64,000 nucleotides of DNA from Lachnospiraceae bacterium (GTDB taxonomy: Bacteria; Bacillota; Clostridia; Lachnospirales; Lachnospiraceae): positions 124,001 to 188,000 of the forward strand of contig CABJBM010000011.1 of assembly GCA_902363835.1 (NCBI GenBank). Direction: 5' to 3'. Within the stretch, counting starts at the first letter, position 1. Each line of letters opens with the position of its first letter. Positions 8,086 through 16,492 of the stretch are shown here, piece by piece. A program made the position numbers and the translations under genes. The notes under the pieces were generated by a model. That model did not search any database. It saw only the letters and a list, made by a program, of their open reading frames with translations, and had not been told where the DNA came from.

Positions 8086-8325
8086 CTAACTTTTTTCAAA
8101 TACTGCTTTCATTAATTCTTCAACGTCTAAGCCAGTCACTTTTGATATTTCATATACAGTTCTTAAAGATGGATTGTATTTACCTTTAAGAAGCTGATAT
8201 ACATAGAGTTCCGAGAGACCAGCTTCTTGAGCTAGGTATTTTTGACTTTTATCCATCTCTTTCAGCCTGATGACAACAAGTCTTCCAAAAGGACTCTTTT
8301 TATCTAGCGTCATACGTCTTGACAT
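8086..8325 (-). CDS. Small XRE/Ner-like DNA-binding protein
   Basis: 79 residues, almost all one HTH_3 domain (SQKYLAQEAGLSELYVYQLL, about 28-47), preceded by a basic N-terminus. It is the first gene of the leftward early operon and ends 13 bp before the transposase. In Mu the same position is held by Ner, a small HTH protein that turns down early and repressor transcription. The functional parallel is inferred from position and size. A GGAGG ribosome site precedes the start. Confidence 0.75.
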   Translation of the reverse strand: MSRRMTLDKKSPFGRLVVIRLKEMDKSQKYLAQEAGLSELYVYQLLKGKYNPSLRTVYEISKVTGLDVEELMKAVFEKS

Positions 8326-8387
8326 CTCTGCACCTCCTAGCCATTGATTTTTCTTGATTTTTTAGTATAATTAATGTAGCTACTTAT

Positions 8388-8416
8388 ATTATAATGTCGG
8401 AAACCGACATTGTCAA
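8388..8416 (-). promoter_or_regulatory. Early promoter with operator in its spacer
   Basis: Reading leftward there is TTGACA (8411-8416), a 17-bp spacer and TATAAT (8388-8393): an exact consensus sigma-70-type promoter. The palindrome AATGTCGG-AAA-CCGACATT (8393-8411) fills the spacer and touches both hexamers, and a half-site (GGTCGGAAT, about 8426-8434) follows. A repressor bound here would block RNA polymerase. The divergent repressor at 8452 is the likely ligand (inference). The promoter drives the HTH-transposase-ATPase operon. Confidence 0.82.
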
Positions 8417-8451
8417 GCATAAAAAGGTCGGAATATTTCGGGAGGTATATC

Positions 8452-9057
8452 ATGTCTACTATAAATGAACGATTCAAGGAATTAAGAGATTTGCTAGGGT
8501 TTAATCAAAAGGACTTTTCTAATGAAGTGGGAATATCTAGAACGCACATATCAGGTATAGAAAATGGAAAGGATAATCCTTCTTTGTCATTGTCTAAATT
8601 AGTGTGTTACAAATTTGGTGTGAATGAAGAATGGTTATTAGAAGGGATAGGGGAGGTCTTTGTTACAGGTAAATCATTTGATGACTTTTCTGACGATGGA
8701 ATAAAATCAAAATATGATGTAATGAAATCCTTTTTAGAACAAGTAATCTATAATTTAAATGGAGATGACCTTAAAAATGTAGTTACTGCATTTTCTAACT
8801 TTGTCAGTATTATCACCATGAAGGGATTAGACGAAGAAAACAAAAGTAGGTACTTAGATAAAATGTCCTGTGTTATGAAATCTCTTGAACAAATTACTTA
8901 TAATTCATACATGCTTAAAAACATATCTGATAGTAATTACAAGTCTTTACTAAAGTATAAAACAGGCACAGAAGATGGAATAAAAATAATAGATGAAAAC
9001 ATTAAGGAAGCATTAACCTGTTACTTATCACAATATGAAAAAGATTTAAAATTATAA
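8452..9057 (+). CDS. Element repressor (XRE family)
   Basis: The start MSTINERFKEL is chosen for its GGGAGG ribosome site 7 bp upstream; an earlier ATG lies within the promoter/operator region. 201 residues. The HTH_3 domain (about 5-65) contains NQKDFSNEVGISRTHISGIE, followed by NEEWLLEGIGEVF, as in many Clostridia XRE repressors. The C-terminal part is helical and has no LexA-type Ser/Lys protease signature. It is divergent from the early operon and separated from it by the palindromic operator, the classical arrangement for a transposable-phage immunity repressor. Confidence 0.8.
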   Translation: MSTINERFKELRDLLGFNQKDFSNEVGISRTHISGIENGKDNPSLSLSKLVCYKFGVNEEWLLEGIGEVFVTGKSFDDFSDDGIKSKYDVMKSFLEQVIYNLNGDDLKNVVTAFSNFVSIITMKGLDEENKSRYLDKMSCVMKSLEQITYNSYMLKNISDSNYKSLLKYKTGTEDGIKIIDENIKEALTCYLSQYEKDLKL

Positions 9058-9110
9058 ATGCATATAAGTCATTTATATTGTATATTTATACATTTTTTGG
9101 TTCCTTAGTA

Positions 9111-9376
9111 TTTCGTTAGTCATTCCTTATAAAAAAACATAAGAAAAGTCCGTTAAACATTGATTTAAACATGTTTTACGGACTTTTTAAACATTTCATC
9201 AAATTTCGTTAGTGATAAAAAATTTAATACTCAGTTGCGTTTTGCTTCGTTAGTCGGCTTTAATTCGATTTAATGAATTTTAAGGCTGAAAGGTGCATAA
9301 AATAACGAGTTTTCAAAAATTTTAAGGAGATTTAAGGGTCTTTAAAGGTATAACTTTCTAGGAAACACTAACGAAA
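9111..9376. repeat. Right-end transposase-site repeats
   Basis: Near-identical copies of TTTCGTTAGT lie at 9111-9120, 9204-9213 and 9245-9254 (first bases CT), with one inverted copy at 9367-9376. The inverted left-end repeat TCAGTTGCGTTTTGCT lies at 9231-9246, adjoining the third copy. Near the terminus ACAAAAAGTAACTA (minus strand, about 9378-9391) resembles the left-end 16-mer. Together they form an asymmetric end, as in Mu attR. Confidence 0.65.
9144..9188. terminator. Terminator after the repressor
   Basis: AAAAGTCCGTTAAACA pairs with TGTTTTACGGACTTTTT, with a T run after the stem on plus and a matching one (from AAAA) on minus. It ends the repressor transcript and can also shield the element from outside transcription. 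Confidence 0.75.
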
Positions 9377-9403
9377 TAGTTACTTTTTGTGTACAGTCTC
9401 ACA

Positions 9404-9408
9404 GTATT
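9404..9408. repeat. Right target-site duplication (GTATT)
   Basis: This is the second copy of GTATT directly outside the element terminus CTCACA; see the left copy at 1206-1210. The match is exact. Confidence 0.88.
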
Positions 9409-9511
9409 TTTTGCAGCAAGCCCTTTTTATGTCTATGTATCTTTCCAAGTCATCTTTGCCTGCATCCTGTAAGGAAAAACCATTATTAATCAAGTCATCT
9501 GTTAATACCAT
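9404..9511 (-). pseudogene. GNAT acetyltransferase, 5' part (split by the Mu-type element)
   Basis: ATG at 9509-9511 with a GGAGG site just upstream opens a frame MVLTDDLINNGFSLQDAG...YIDIKRACCKKY that reaches the element end. It then continues a few codons into element DNA and stops at 9380. The FSLQDA...KRACCKKY pattern is the N-terminus of the same GNAT family as the part at 771-1210, where the frame resumes at VDEYNGGW. The intact gene had the ribosome site and start seen here. It is now inactivated unless precise excision occurs. Confidence 0.85.
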
Positions 9512-9778
9512 ATGTCCTCCTGACTGCCGACAGCCATCTGCTTATTAATTGATCCATGCCATATAAAAGGAGATGACGGGTATCGGCCATATTGATTTTA
9601 TGTGTTATTATTATCATAATCGTATGAATGGATAAATATTACCATATCTGACAAGCAGGTCCCTGCTTTGCAAATTTTGTCTCCCCAATAAATTAAAATT
9701 AGGTCAAGAGTGACAGGTACTTTTCTGCTTTTTTATCATAACATAAGGCAAATTGTTTTATTGAAAGGCATTAAAATT

Positions 9779-11374
9779 ATGGCTTCTTGCCCTGTAGGAC
9801 TATCTCCTTATACCATCAGATCCGGCGATACGCTATGGCTGATCTCACAACGTTATTATACCTCCACTGCTGCAATTATGGCAGCAAATCCAGGCTTAAA
9901 TCCAAATAACTTAACAGTGGGGCAAACCATTTGTATTCCGACAAGAAGAGCTCCCCGCCCTCCGGTTCCAGCTCCACCTTCCGGAGGTTCCTCAGGAGGC
10001 CGCCCGAGCCGCTGTCCCGTAGGACTCCGCAGCTATACCATTCAGCGAAATGATACCTTATGGAATCTTGCCCAGCGTTATTGCACCACTGTAGAAAGCA
10101 TCAGGGTCCTGAATCCCGGATTAAATCCCAATAATCTGAGGGCCGGCCAGACGATCTGGATACCGGCCGGGTACCAGCTGCCCAATTTACCCTTCTGGTT
10201 CCGTTCTCAGGCTATTACACCAGAGGAACAAACCGAAGACAATGAAATGGCTTTCTGCCCGGAGGAAGCTGATTCCTATGTCATTGAATCCGGAGATACA
10301 ATATGGCTGATTTCTCAGCGCTTTGAAACTACGGCAGAAGAAATTATCGCTGTAAACCCAGGTATTGATCCTGCCAATCTGCTTGTCGGGCAAGTGATCT
10401 GTATTCCCAGGAGACGAAATAACATTCTTCAGCCGTTGCCTATACCTCAGCCAACACCACAACCAATGCCCATACCTCAGCCAACACCACAGCCGACTCC
10501 TCGGCCAACACCACAACCGACTCCTCAGCCGACTCCTCAGCCAACACCACAACCGACTCCACAACCAACACCACAACCAACTCCTCAGCCGACTCCACAA
10601 CCGACTCCTCAGCCGACTCCGCAACCGATGCCTATACCTCAGCCAACACCACAGCCGACTCCACAACCAACACCACAACCAACTCCTCAGCCAACACCAC
10701 AACCAACTCCACAGCCAACACCGCAACCAACTCCTCAGCCAACACCACAACCAACTCCACAACCAACTCCTCAGCCAATGCCCATACCACGGCCTATGCC
10801 TGAGCCGACAGAACCTCCCCTTTTCCTCTGGGTAAGCAAGGAAGAGCAGAATTTAAACAACTATCTTCGCCTTTTATGGATACAGCATGTTTACTGGGCC
10901 AAAATGGCAATGCAGAGCATAATAATGGGTCTTCCGGATGCACAATCAGTTGCCAATCGACTTATGCAGAATCCAAAAGATTTTGAGGTAGCTTTACAGA
11001 CTTTCTACGGAAATGACGTTGCTGCAAATTTTGAAAAGCTGCTTAACGATCACCTTTCACTTGCTAACGATTTTATCATGGCTATAAAAGCAGGAAATAC
11101 ATCAGCAGCAGCGGACGCCGAAAAACAGTTATATCAAAATGCTGATCAGATTGCAACTTTTCTTGGAAACATTAATCCAAATTGGTCAACAGAAGAATGG
11201 AAAAGTATGCTTCGCGACCATCTTGCACTGTTGAAAGAAGACCTCTGTCATATATTATCCGGTAATTTTGAGGACAGCGTCGGTACATTTACCGATATCG
11301 AGAGGGGCGTACTGGAAATGGCCGATATCATGGCCCTTGGAATTGTAAAACAATTTCCTCAGTATTTCAGATAA
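9779..11374 (+). CDS. LysM protein with proline-rich repeats and spore-associated C-terminal domain
   Basis: The start [13 protein letters not shown] is chosen (GAAAGG site upstream); a longer frame begins at 9710. 531 residues without a signal peptide. There are three LysM domains (about 8-52, 82-126 and 163-208), each with the SGDTLW/RNDTLW/SGDTIW opening and NPN...VGQ.ICIP-type end, which bind peptidoglycan or related glycans. A linker of about 125 residues is made of PTPQ repeats, with blocks such as PMPIPQ. A C-terminal helical domain of about 165 residues (ending [10 protein letters not shown]) is of a type found in spore-formers and sometimes mislabelled acetylglutamate kinase. Lack of a signal peptide plus LysM is typical of SafA-like spore coat proteins made in the mother cell. 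That role is inference. Confidence 0.8.
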   Translation: MASCPVGLSPYTIRSGDTLWLISQRYYTSTAAIMAANPGLNPNNLTVGQTICIPTRRAPRPPVPAPPSGGSSGGRPSRCPVGLRSYTIQRNDTLWNLAQRYCTTVESIRVLNPGLNPNNLRAGQTIWIPAGYQLPNLPFWFRSQAITPEEQTEDNEMAFCPEEADSYVIESGDTIWLISQRFETTAEEIIAVNPGIDPANLLVGQVICIPRRRNNILQPLPIPQPTPQPMPIPQPTPQPTPRPTPQPTPQPTPQPTPQPTPQPTPQPTPQPTPQPTPQPTPQPMPIPQPTPQPTPQPTPQPTPQPTPQPTPQPTPQPTPQPTPQPTPQPTPQPMPIPRPMPEPTEPPLFLWVSKEEQNLNNYLRLLWIQHVYWAKMAMQSIIMGLPDAQSVANRLMQNPKDFEVALQTFYGNDVAANFEKLLNDHLSLANDFIMAIKAGNTSAAADAEKQLYQNADQIATFLGNINPNWSTEEWKSMLRDHLALLKEDLCHILSGNFEDSVGTFTDIERGVLEMADIMALGIVKQFPQYFR

Positions 11375-11485
11375 GCCGGGTTAAAACCATCAGCTGAGGC
11401 GTGGCTTATAACTCTGTATCCATCACCAAAGCACTCATCTCATGCACTTTGTAACCATCAAAAGGCTTAAACATGTTAAGATAGT

Positions 11486-11513
11486 AAAAAGCCAATTGCC
11501 GCTTTGGCTTTTT
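11486..11513 (+). terminator. Terminator downstream of the LysM gene
   Basis: AAAAAGCCAA-TTGCCGC-TTTGGCTTTTT is a short stem with a T run, about 110 bp after the LysM stop codon. It also reads as a terminator on the minus strand. Confidence 0.65.
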
Positions 11514-11594
11514 CAAATGATCGATTATTTATCAGGAACCAGACAACGGCAGACGGTTCCTTTTCCAGGTTCCATTATGTAATTATTTTTTCAG

Positions 11595-11702
11595 CCACTA
11601 AGTCCCATGAAACCGCCTGGAACTATAAGATTGGATTCAAAAAATATTTATGTATTGGAACCTGGAGCCGGAACCGGACATTTAAGGTGCCATATTTTAT
11701 AA
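11595..11702 (+). pseudogene. Possible methyltransferase remnant (SAM motif I)
   Basis: In the 446-bp gap between the LysM and GH32 genes, one plus-strand frame reads SKNIYVLEPGAGTGHLR before stopping at 11702. VLEPGAGTGHL is the glycine-rich motif I of SAM-dependent methyltransferases (rRNA or phospholipid type). No start codon with a ribosome site and no continuation in any frame is seen, so this is at best a short relic. The rest of the gap holds only the terminator at 11486-11513. Confidence 0.35.
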
Positions 11703-11820
11703 TCAGTCTCTGCCTTTGGTATCATGTACAAAAGCCGGCTTCCAATCTTTAGACTTTTAAACCTCTGAAAGAGGAAACCAGGAAATTGTGACCTGCTTCT
11801 CCATGATACATTCTCCGCTG

Positions 11821-13191
11821 TCAGTTAATTTCAAACAAAGATACTTCAAGGCTGCCTTTCCATTTAATCGTATCATAAGGGGTGTCAGGGAATACGACCA
11901 TAGTGACCATATTAAGCCCTCCGTCTGCAAATACTTCCAGAACAGATACATCAAAAATCACTTCAAGATCCCAGCTGCCTTTTTTCAGGCGTTTTGCGGA
12001 GGCAACGGAATATTCCGGTGTCATAAACTGTTCATCAAACTCCCGATATCCGGCAATCGTCCGATTCACAGTTATGGTATCTTCTGTTACCTCAATCTCC
12101 AGCCTCTGTCCTTCGCTGTTTGCCAGATAGATCCTTCCCTCTCCCTCTCCTTTGATTTTCAAGCCAAAGGTTTCTGTCAGCAGATGCGCACCGCTGTTAA
12201 CCGGATATGCCATATGCCGGAACTTATCAAGACCTTCCGCATGACCGGCCAGCCGGTATCCCTCCTTTGTTTCACAAATGGACAAGCTTCTTGCCAGAGT
12301 CGCCTGACCACAGAATTCATTGGTAGGAACCATGGATGCATAGGCCCAATTCATGGCCCAGCCCATAAACAGGGGAGAATCATAATTCTGAAACGTAACA
12401 CCAGCATAATTATCAAAGCCGTCATCCAGCCAAAGCACCTCATCTGCCGGATGAGTACAGATGAACTTGTCCCCATCAAAGTCCCCGATAAAATACTGGG
12501 TCCTGCAGCGATTCTCATCCGTCTTGGTCATACTCACTACCAAAATCCAGAATACCTGATCCTTATGCCTGATCCGAAATAAATCCGGACACTCCCATAC
12601 ACCTTTCCCATAGTTGCCTTCAGGGCCGAATTCTCCTGTTTTTTCCCATTTCTTCAGATCCTGGGAACTGTAAAAGCAAACCCGGTCCTGGGCCGCCAAC
12701 ACCAGGCTCCAGCAGCGATGGACAGGGTTCCAGAATGCCTTGGGATCTCTGAAATCAGGAATGCCGGGATTTTCAATCACCGGATTTAAATAAGACTTCT
12801 CAAAATGCTTTCCCCCATCAACGCTGTAAGCAATGCTTTGCTGCTCCAGTCCCGTCTCATTATTATGGCTGGTATAAACGGCAATAATAGGGGGATTTTC
12901 CTTTGTTCCGTAACCCGAGGTGTTATACTTATCGTAAACGCTGCTGCCCGAAAAGATATACCCCAGTTCATCCGGATACAGCGCCATAGGGAGATGCTCC
13001 CAGTGCAGCAGATCCTTTGTCACCGCATGCCCCCAGTGCATTGGGCCCCATACGGTATCAGATGGGTATTTCTGATAGCAGAAATGATACGTCCCGTTTA
13101 TGTACACCATACCGTTAGGGTCATTCATCCAGTTATCGGCTGGAGTAAAATGAATCCTGGGCCGAAAATCTCTTATTCCTTTTGTGCTCAT
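11821..13191 (-). CDS. GH32 beta-fructosidase (sucrose-6-phosphate hydrolase type), copy 2
   Basis: 456 residues, no signal peptide, so cytoplasmic. The GH32 motifs are clear: WMNDPNG (about 21-27, nucleophile Asp), FRDP (about 147-150, transition-state stabiliser) and WECPDLF (about 200, acid/base Glu). The C-terminal beta-sandwich ends near LEVFADGG. Family members release fructose from sucrose, sucrose-6-phosphate or fructo-oligosaccharides. The gene lies 30 bp downstream of a paralogue of identical length and at the end of the transporter operon. The oligosaccharide is therefore probably imported unphosphorylated and hydrolysed inside the cell (inference). No clear terminator follows within 60 bp. 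Confidence 0.9.
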   Translation of the reverse strand: MSTKGIRDFRPRIHFTPADNWMNDPNGMVYINGTYHFCYQKYPSDTVWGPMHWGHAVTKDLLHWEHLPMALYPDELGYIFSGSSVYDKYNTSGYGTKENPPIIAVYTSHNNETGLEQQSIAYSVDGGKHFEKSYLNPVIENPGIPDFRDPKAFWNPVHRCWSLVLAAQDRVCFYSSQDLKKWEKTGEFGPEGNYGKGVWECPDLFRIRHKDQVFWILVVSMTKTDENRCRTQYFIGDFDGDKFICTHPADEVLWLDDGFDNYAGVTFQNYDSPLFMGWAMNWAYASMVPTNEFCGQATLARSLSICETKEGYRLAGHAEGLDKFRHMAYPVNSGAHLLTETFGLKIKGEGEGRIYLANSEGQRLEIEVTEDTITVNRTIAGYREFDEQFMTPEYSVASAKRLKKGSWDLEVIFDVSVLEVFADGGLNMVTMVVFPDTPYDTIKWKGSLEVSLFEIN

Positions 13192-13221
13192 GGTATTCCT
13201 CCTTTTTTCAGTCTATTTTGG

Positions 13222-14592
13222 CTACTGAAGCTGGTATATCTGCACCATCAAATCCCCTTGTATGGAGATTTTCTCATAAGGGACATCCGGGTACACTGTC
13301 ATAGATGCCGTTTCCAGTCCCTTGTCCGCAAATACTTCCAGATAAGAAACATCAAGCAATAGTTCCATATCAACATCTCCGCTTAAAAGGCGCTTTGCTT
13401 CACCTACGGAATGAAGCTTATCACAATACTTTTCCGAGAAATCCCAGGCTCCCGCCCGGGACCGGTCAATTCTGATCACATCTTCTCTGATCTCAATTAC
13501 CAACTCCTGTTTCTTTTCATTTGAAAATGCTATCTTTCCGGATTGGCCCTGCACCTTCAATCCAAAGCGTTCACTGATTAATGAATCTCCATCAGCAACA
13601 GGGTAAGAAACAGCACGCAAATGATCCAATCCAAAAGGCTTTGCCGCCAGGCGGTAACCTCTTTCCGTCTTTATCAGGGAAAGCTCTCTGGCCATAGTCA
13701 TCAATCCTGCAAATTCTCCTGTAGGTACCTGGTTGGCGTATTCCGGGCTGACTCCCCAGCCTAAATAAATTGGTTTATCATAATTGTGAAAAGTAACCCC
13801 GGCATAATTGTCAAATCCAAAATCCAGCCAAAGAGGTTCCTCTCCCTGCTTTGCGGCCCGGAATGTGTCTCCGTCAAACTCTCCGATAAAATACTGGATA
13901 TTGGCGCAGCTTTTTCCCGGAAGTGCCATCATACTGACCAGCAATACCCACTTTTCTCCTTCTTCCGTCTGTAGAGGAAACAAATCCGTACATTCCCAGG
14001 TACTTTCAACCCGATTCTCTTCTCTGCCGAACTCACCTGTCTTTTCCCAGTTTTTTAAGTCCGGGGAGGCATAAATATAAGCACAATCTTTGGCCGCCAG
14101 AATCATGCTCCAGCATTTCCGCTTCTTATTCCAGAACACTTTAGGATCTCTGAAATCTGTCAGGCCGGGATTATCAATAACAGGATTGCCATAATATTTT
14201 TCAAAATGAAATCCTCCATCCAGGCTGTAAGCAATGCTTTGGCACTCATGCCCATCCTCCGGGCGGTGGCTGGTGTACATTGCCACCACGGGAACCTCCC
14301 CCTCCTTGCCAAAGCCAGATGTATTTTCCTTATCATAAGCCATGCTTCCTGAAAAGATATATCCCAGTTCATCTGGATGCAGTGCGATTGGCTGATGTTC
14401 CCAGTGCAGCAGATCCCTGCTGACAGCATGGCCCCAGTGCATCGGTCCCCAGGCAGGCTGTTCCGGATGATTCTGATAATAAAGATGCCACAAACCGTCC
14501 ATATAGACCATTCCGTTGGGATCATTGCTCCAGTTTTTTGGCGGTGTGAAATGTACCTTTGGCCTGAAATTACGCACACCCTTTGTACTCAT
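13222..14592 (-). CDS. GH32 beta-fructosidase, copy 1
   Basis: 456 residues, a paralogue of the next gene (same length, same start MSTKG, collinear motifs): WSNDPNG (21-27, Asp nucleophile retained, Met replaced by Ser), FRDP and WECTDLF (Glu acid/base; Pro replaced by Thr). These two changes beside the catalytic residues suggest a different substrate preference, perhaps chain length or linkage (inference). No signal peptide. It follows the binding-protein gene after a 72-bp gap holding a hairpin. An AGGAGG ribosome site precedes the start. Confidence 0.9.
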   Translation of the reverse strand: MSTKGVRNFRPKVHFTPPKNWSNDPNGMVYMDGLWHLYYQNHPEQPAWGPMHWGHAVSRDLLHWEHQPIALHPDELGYIFSGSMAYDKENTSGFGKEGEVPVVAMYTSHRPEDGHECQSIAYSLDGGFHFEKYYGNPVIDNPGLTDFRDPKVFWNKKRKCWSMILAAKDCAYIYASPDLKNWEKTGEFGREENRVESTWECTDLFPLQTEEGEKWVLLVSMMALPGKSCANIQYFIGEFDGDTFRAAKQGEEPLWLDFGFDNYAGVTFHNYDKPIYLGWGVSPEYANQVPTGEFAGLMTMARELSLIKTERGYRLAAKPFGLDHLRAVSYPVADGDSLISERFGLKVQGQSGKIAFSNEKKQELVIEIREDVIRIDRSRAGAWDFSEKYCDKLHSVGEAKRLLSGDVDMELLLDVSYLEVFADKGLETASMTVYPDVPYEKISIQGDLMVQIYQLQ

Positions 14593-14619
14593 GTCTTATC
14601 CTCCTAGCAATATAGCAGA

Positions 14620-14651
14620 GGCTGCCGTACAGTCTATCCTGTGTGGCAGCC
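14620..14651 (-). other. Intercistronic hairpin between binding protein and GH32 genes
   Basis: GGCTGCC (14620-14626) pairs with GGCAGCC (14645-14651), with extra pairing inside, but no T run follows. Hairpins of this kind after binding-protein genes often protect the upstream mRNA and give more binding protein than downstream enzymes. The function is inferred. Confidence 0.5.
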
Positions 14652-14664
14652 CTGTTAATTTTTA

Positions 14665-16440
14665 TTATTTTACAGCATTCTTTGCTCTGTCTACAGCGCC
14701 CTGATAAATATCAACAATGTCTTTCACTCCGGCTGATTCCAGTTCATTCTTATAACTTGTCCAGCCTGCATCATCTACGCCTTCTGTAATCCATTTTGCA
14801 ATGTAACGATCCACAATATTGGAAACGGTAGGCTGAACCTGTGCAAGTCTTGAGATTTCGTCAGTTGTCATCATTACTTTTGGAATTGTCTCATATTCCT
14901 TCAAAATATCTTCTTTGCCGTTAACTACCTGATATTCATAAAGCTTTACCGCATCAAACGTATATTTTACGACTGTGTCATAATAACTGTTTAATACTGC
15001 CATTGGGGTACGGGTAATTGTTGTATTGGCACGCTGCTGGCCAAAGTCTGTCCATGGATCCTGAGTTATGATATGGCCATTGTCATCCAAAGGTGTTTCC
15101 ATGATTCCCTGGTCATCTTTTACATAATTGTATCCCATTGCACCCCAGTTGGTCTGGATAGAAATGTCCGGGTTGCCATAGATATAGTCATAGAATCTTG
15201 CCACCAGGTGAGGGAATTTGCAGTCTGTTGTAATGGCACCTATAGAAGAATCCTGCATTTCTGACTGGTTTAAGGCAAAGCCGATCTTTCCTGCTTCTCC
15301 CTCTAATCTTGGAAGGGGAACGTATTCATCATGCACATCTAAGTTTACGATTTCCTGATCTGCCCAAACACCGAAAGAACCGATTCTTGCTACATCTTCT
15401 TTAATCAGAGAGCTCTTAAATGCAGCGCTTTCCGCATTTTCAAAAGAACCGTTCCATAATAATCCTTCTTTGTAAAGCATGTTAAAGAATTCTGCTGTTT
15501 TCTTAATGGATTCATCCATTGCAGTAAAGGTTACCTTACCGTCAATAATTCTCAAGTGGTCAGCGTATGGATTGCCGCCGCAGTAAGAATCTGCATTTCC
15601 AAAAGCACCGGTAAATCTGTAAAACAGGTTATAAGAACCGAATCCATCCTGATTATGCTGGCCAAACCAGCATGCCATTGGGATCTCATCCGCTTTGCCG
15701 TTTCCATTTAAATCACCGGCGTCACGGAATGCTTTCAGGCAGTCTACCCATTCATCCACGGTTGTCGGCACGTCTTTTCCTACCTTGTCCAGCCAGGTCT
15801 TGTTAATCAAGAATGGCCCGGGAGTCAGAATTAAGCCTTTCATCTGCTCGATCCAGGGAAAGCCGTACATATGCCCATCCGGGCTCTGTACTTCCATCAT
15901 GTAAGATGGATTTTCATCCAGGATTTTCTTTAAATTTGGCATGTAATCCTTTACAATTGTTTCTGTTGGAAGAAAAATGTTCTGATCTGCATATTGGGCA
16001 ACTGTAATTCCTGATTGAGAACCTTCAAAGTTCCAGAACACGTCAGGAAGTTCATTGCCGGCAGTCAGCATTAAGTTGATTTTTTCTCCTGCATTTTCAG
16101 GTGGGATGGTTGTCCATTCAAAGGATACTCCTGTATCTTCCGCCCATTTCTTTACTATTTCAATGTCTTCAGGTTTTGTTACACGCTGGGCGTCACCAAC
16201 GTTTAACACTTTGATTTTACCGTATTTCTCCTCAAACTTAACAGGATCTTTGATAATAGGAAGAGAACCATCCAATTGAATAATACCTTCATCAACGGCT
16301 TCCTGCTCCTCTGCCGTCAGTTGTACTGCTCCTTTTTCCGCATCAACCGTACTGCTGCTGCCTTTGGATCCGCCGCATCCGGAAAGCAAAGATGCTGCCA
16401 TTGCCACGGAAAGAATGCCTGCTGCCATTTTTCTTTTCAT
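14665..16440 (-). CDS. Extracellular solute-binding lipoprotein (CUT1, LplA/YtcQ type)
   Basis: 591 residues. The N-terminal lipoprotein signal runs from KRK through a hydrophobic stretch to the lipobox LLSGC (Cys22), followed by a Gly/Ser linker. The length and the AKWITEG...WTSYKNELESAGV C-terminus are typical of the large LplA-type binding proteins of Gram-positive CUT1 transporters. It would be anchored outside the membrane and deliver a saccharide to the two permeases encoded just upstream. The GH32 neighbours suggest a fructose-containing oligosaccharide. No ATPase gene is in the operon; such systems use a shared MsmK/UgpC-type ATPase encoded elsewhere. Confidence 0.88.
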   Translation of the reverse strand: MKRKMAAGILSVAMAASLLSGCGGSKGSSSTVDAEKGAVQLTAEEQEAVDEGIIQLDGSLPIIKDPVKFEEKYGKIKVLNVGDAQRVTKPEDIEIVKKWAEDTGVSFEWTTIPPENAGEKINLMLTAGNELPDVFWNFEGSQSGITVAQYADQNIFLPTETIVKDYMPNLKKILDENPSYMMEVQSPDGHMYGFPWIEQMKGLILTPGPFLINKTWLDKVGKDVPTTVDEWVDCLKAFRDAGDLNGNGKADEIPMACWFGQHNQDGFGSYNLFYRFTGAFGNADSYCGGNPYADHLRIIDGKVTFTAMDESIKKTAEFFNMLYKEGLLWNGSFENAESAAFKSSLIKEDVARIGSFGVWADQEIVNLDVHDEYVPLPRLEGEAGKIGFALNQSEMQDSSIGAITTDCKFPHLVARFYDYIYGNPDISIQTNWGAMGYNYVKDDQGIMETPLDDNGHIITQDPWTDFGQQRANTTITRTPMAVLNSYYDTVVKYTFDAVKLYEYQVVNGKEDILKEYETIPKVMMTTDEISRLAQVQPTVSNIVDRYIAKWITEGVDDAGWTSYKNELESAGVKDIVDIYQGAVDRAKNAVK

Positions 16441-16492
16441 ATTTATTCCTCCTCTTAAAATAATATTTATTTTGCTTTTATACCATGTTCCA

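Larger units (their letters stand above)
1211..9403. mobile_element. Mu-type transposable element (8,193 bp), prophage-derived
   Basis: Both ends were located by joining the two halves of the interrupted GNAT gene. The element begins TGTGGAGCGGTGAGC and ends with the complement of TGTGAGACTG, so both termini carry the TGT...ACA dinucleotide type of Mu/Tn7-like elements, and it is flanked by a 5-bp direct duplication. Content in transcription order: repressor (plus strand); HTH protein, MuA-type transposase, MuB-type ATPase, two small proteins, second HTH regulator, two Mor-type activators, scaffold, capsid and HK97-gp10 (all minus). No terminase, portal, tail, lysis or integrase gene is present, so it cannot form a phage alone. 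It is either a deletion derivative of a transposable phage or a small element or satellite. All its main genes are intact, so it may still transpose. Confidence 0.9.

Noticed and set aside
8366..8395. Separate rightward promoter for the element repressor
   Set aside because: TTGATT...TATAAT combinations exist in this AT-rich stretch, but several compete and none is clear enough to list.
10187..10762. 191-aa Trp/Arg/Leu-rich minus-strand ORF
   Set aside because: It is the antisense shadow of the PTPQ repeat DNA of the LysM gene, with no ribosome site and no plausible protein composition.
10430..10800. CRISPR-like or minisatellite array
   Set aside because: The repeats are 12-nt codon-level PTPQ units within an open reading frame, with no spacers.
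11788..12582. 264-aa plus-strand ORF over the second GH32 gene
   Set aside because: Antisense to a clear GH32 coding region; codon pattern and motifs belong to the minus strand.
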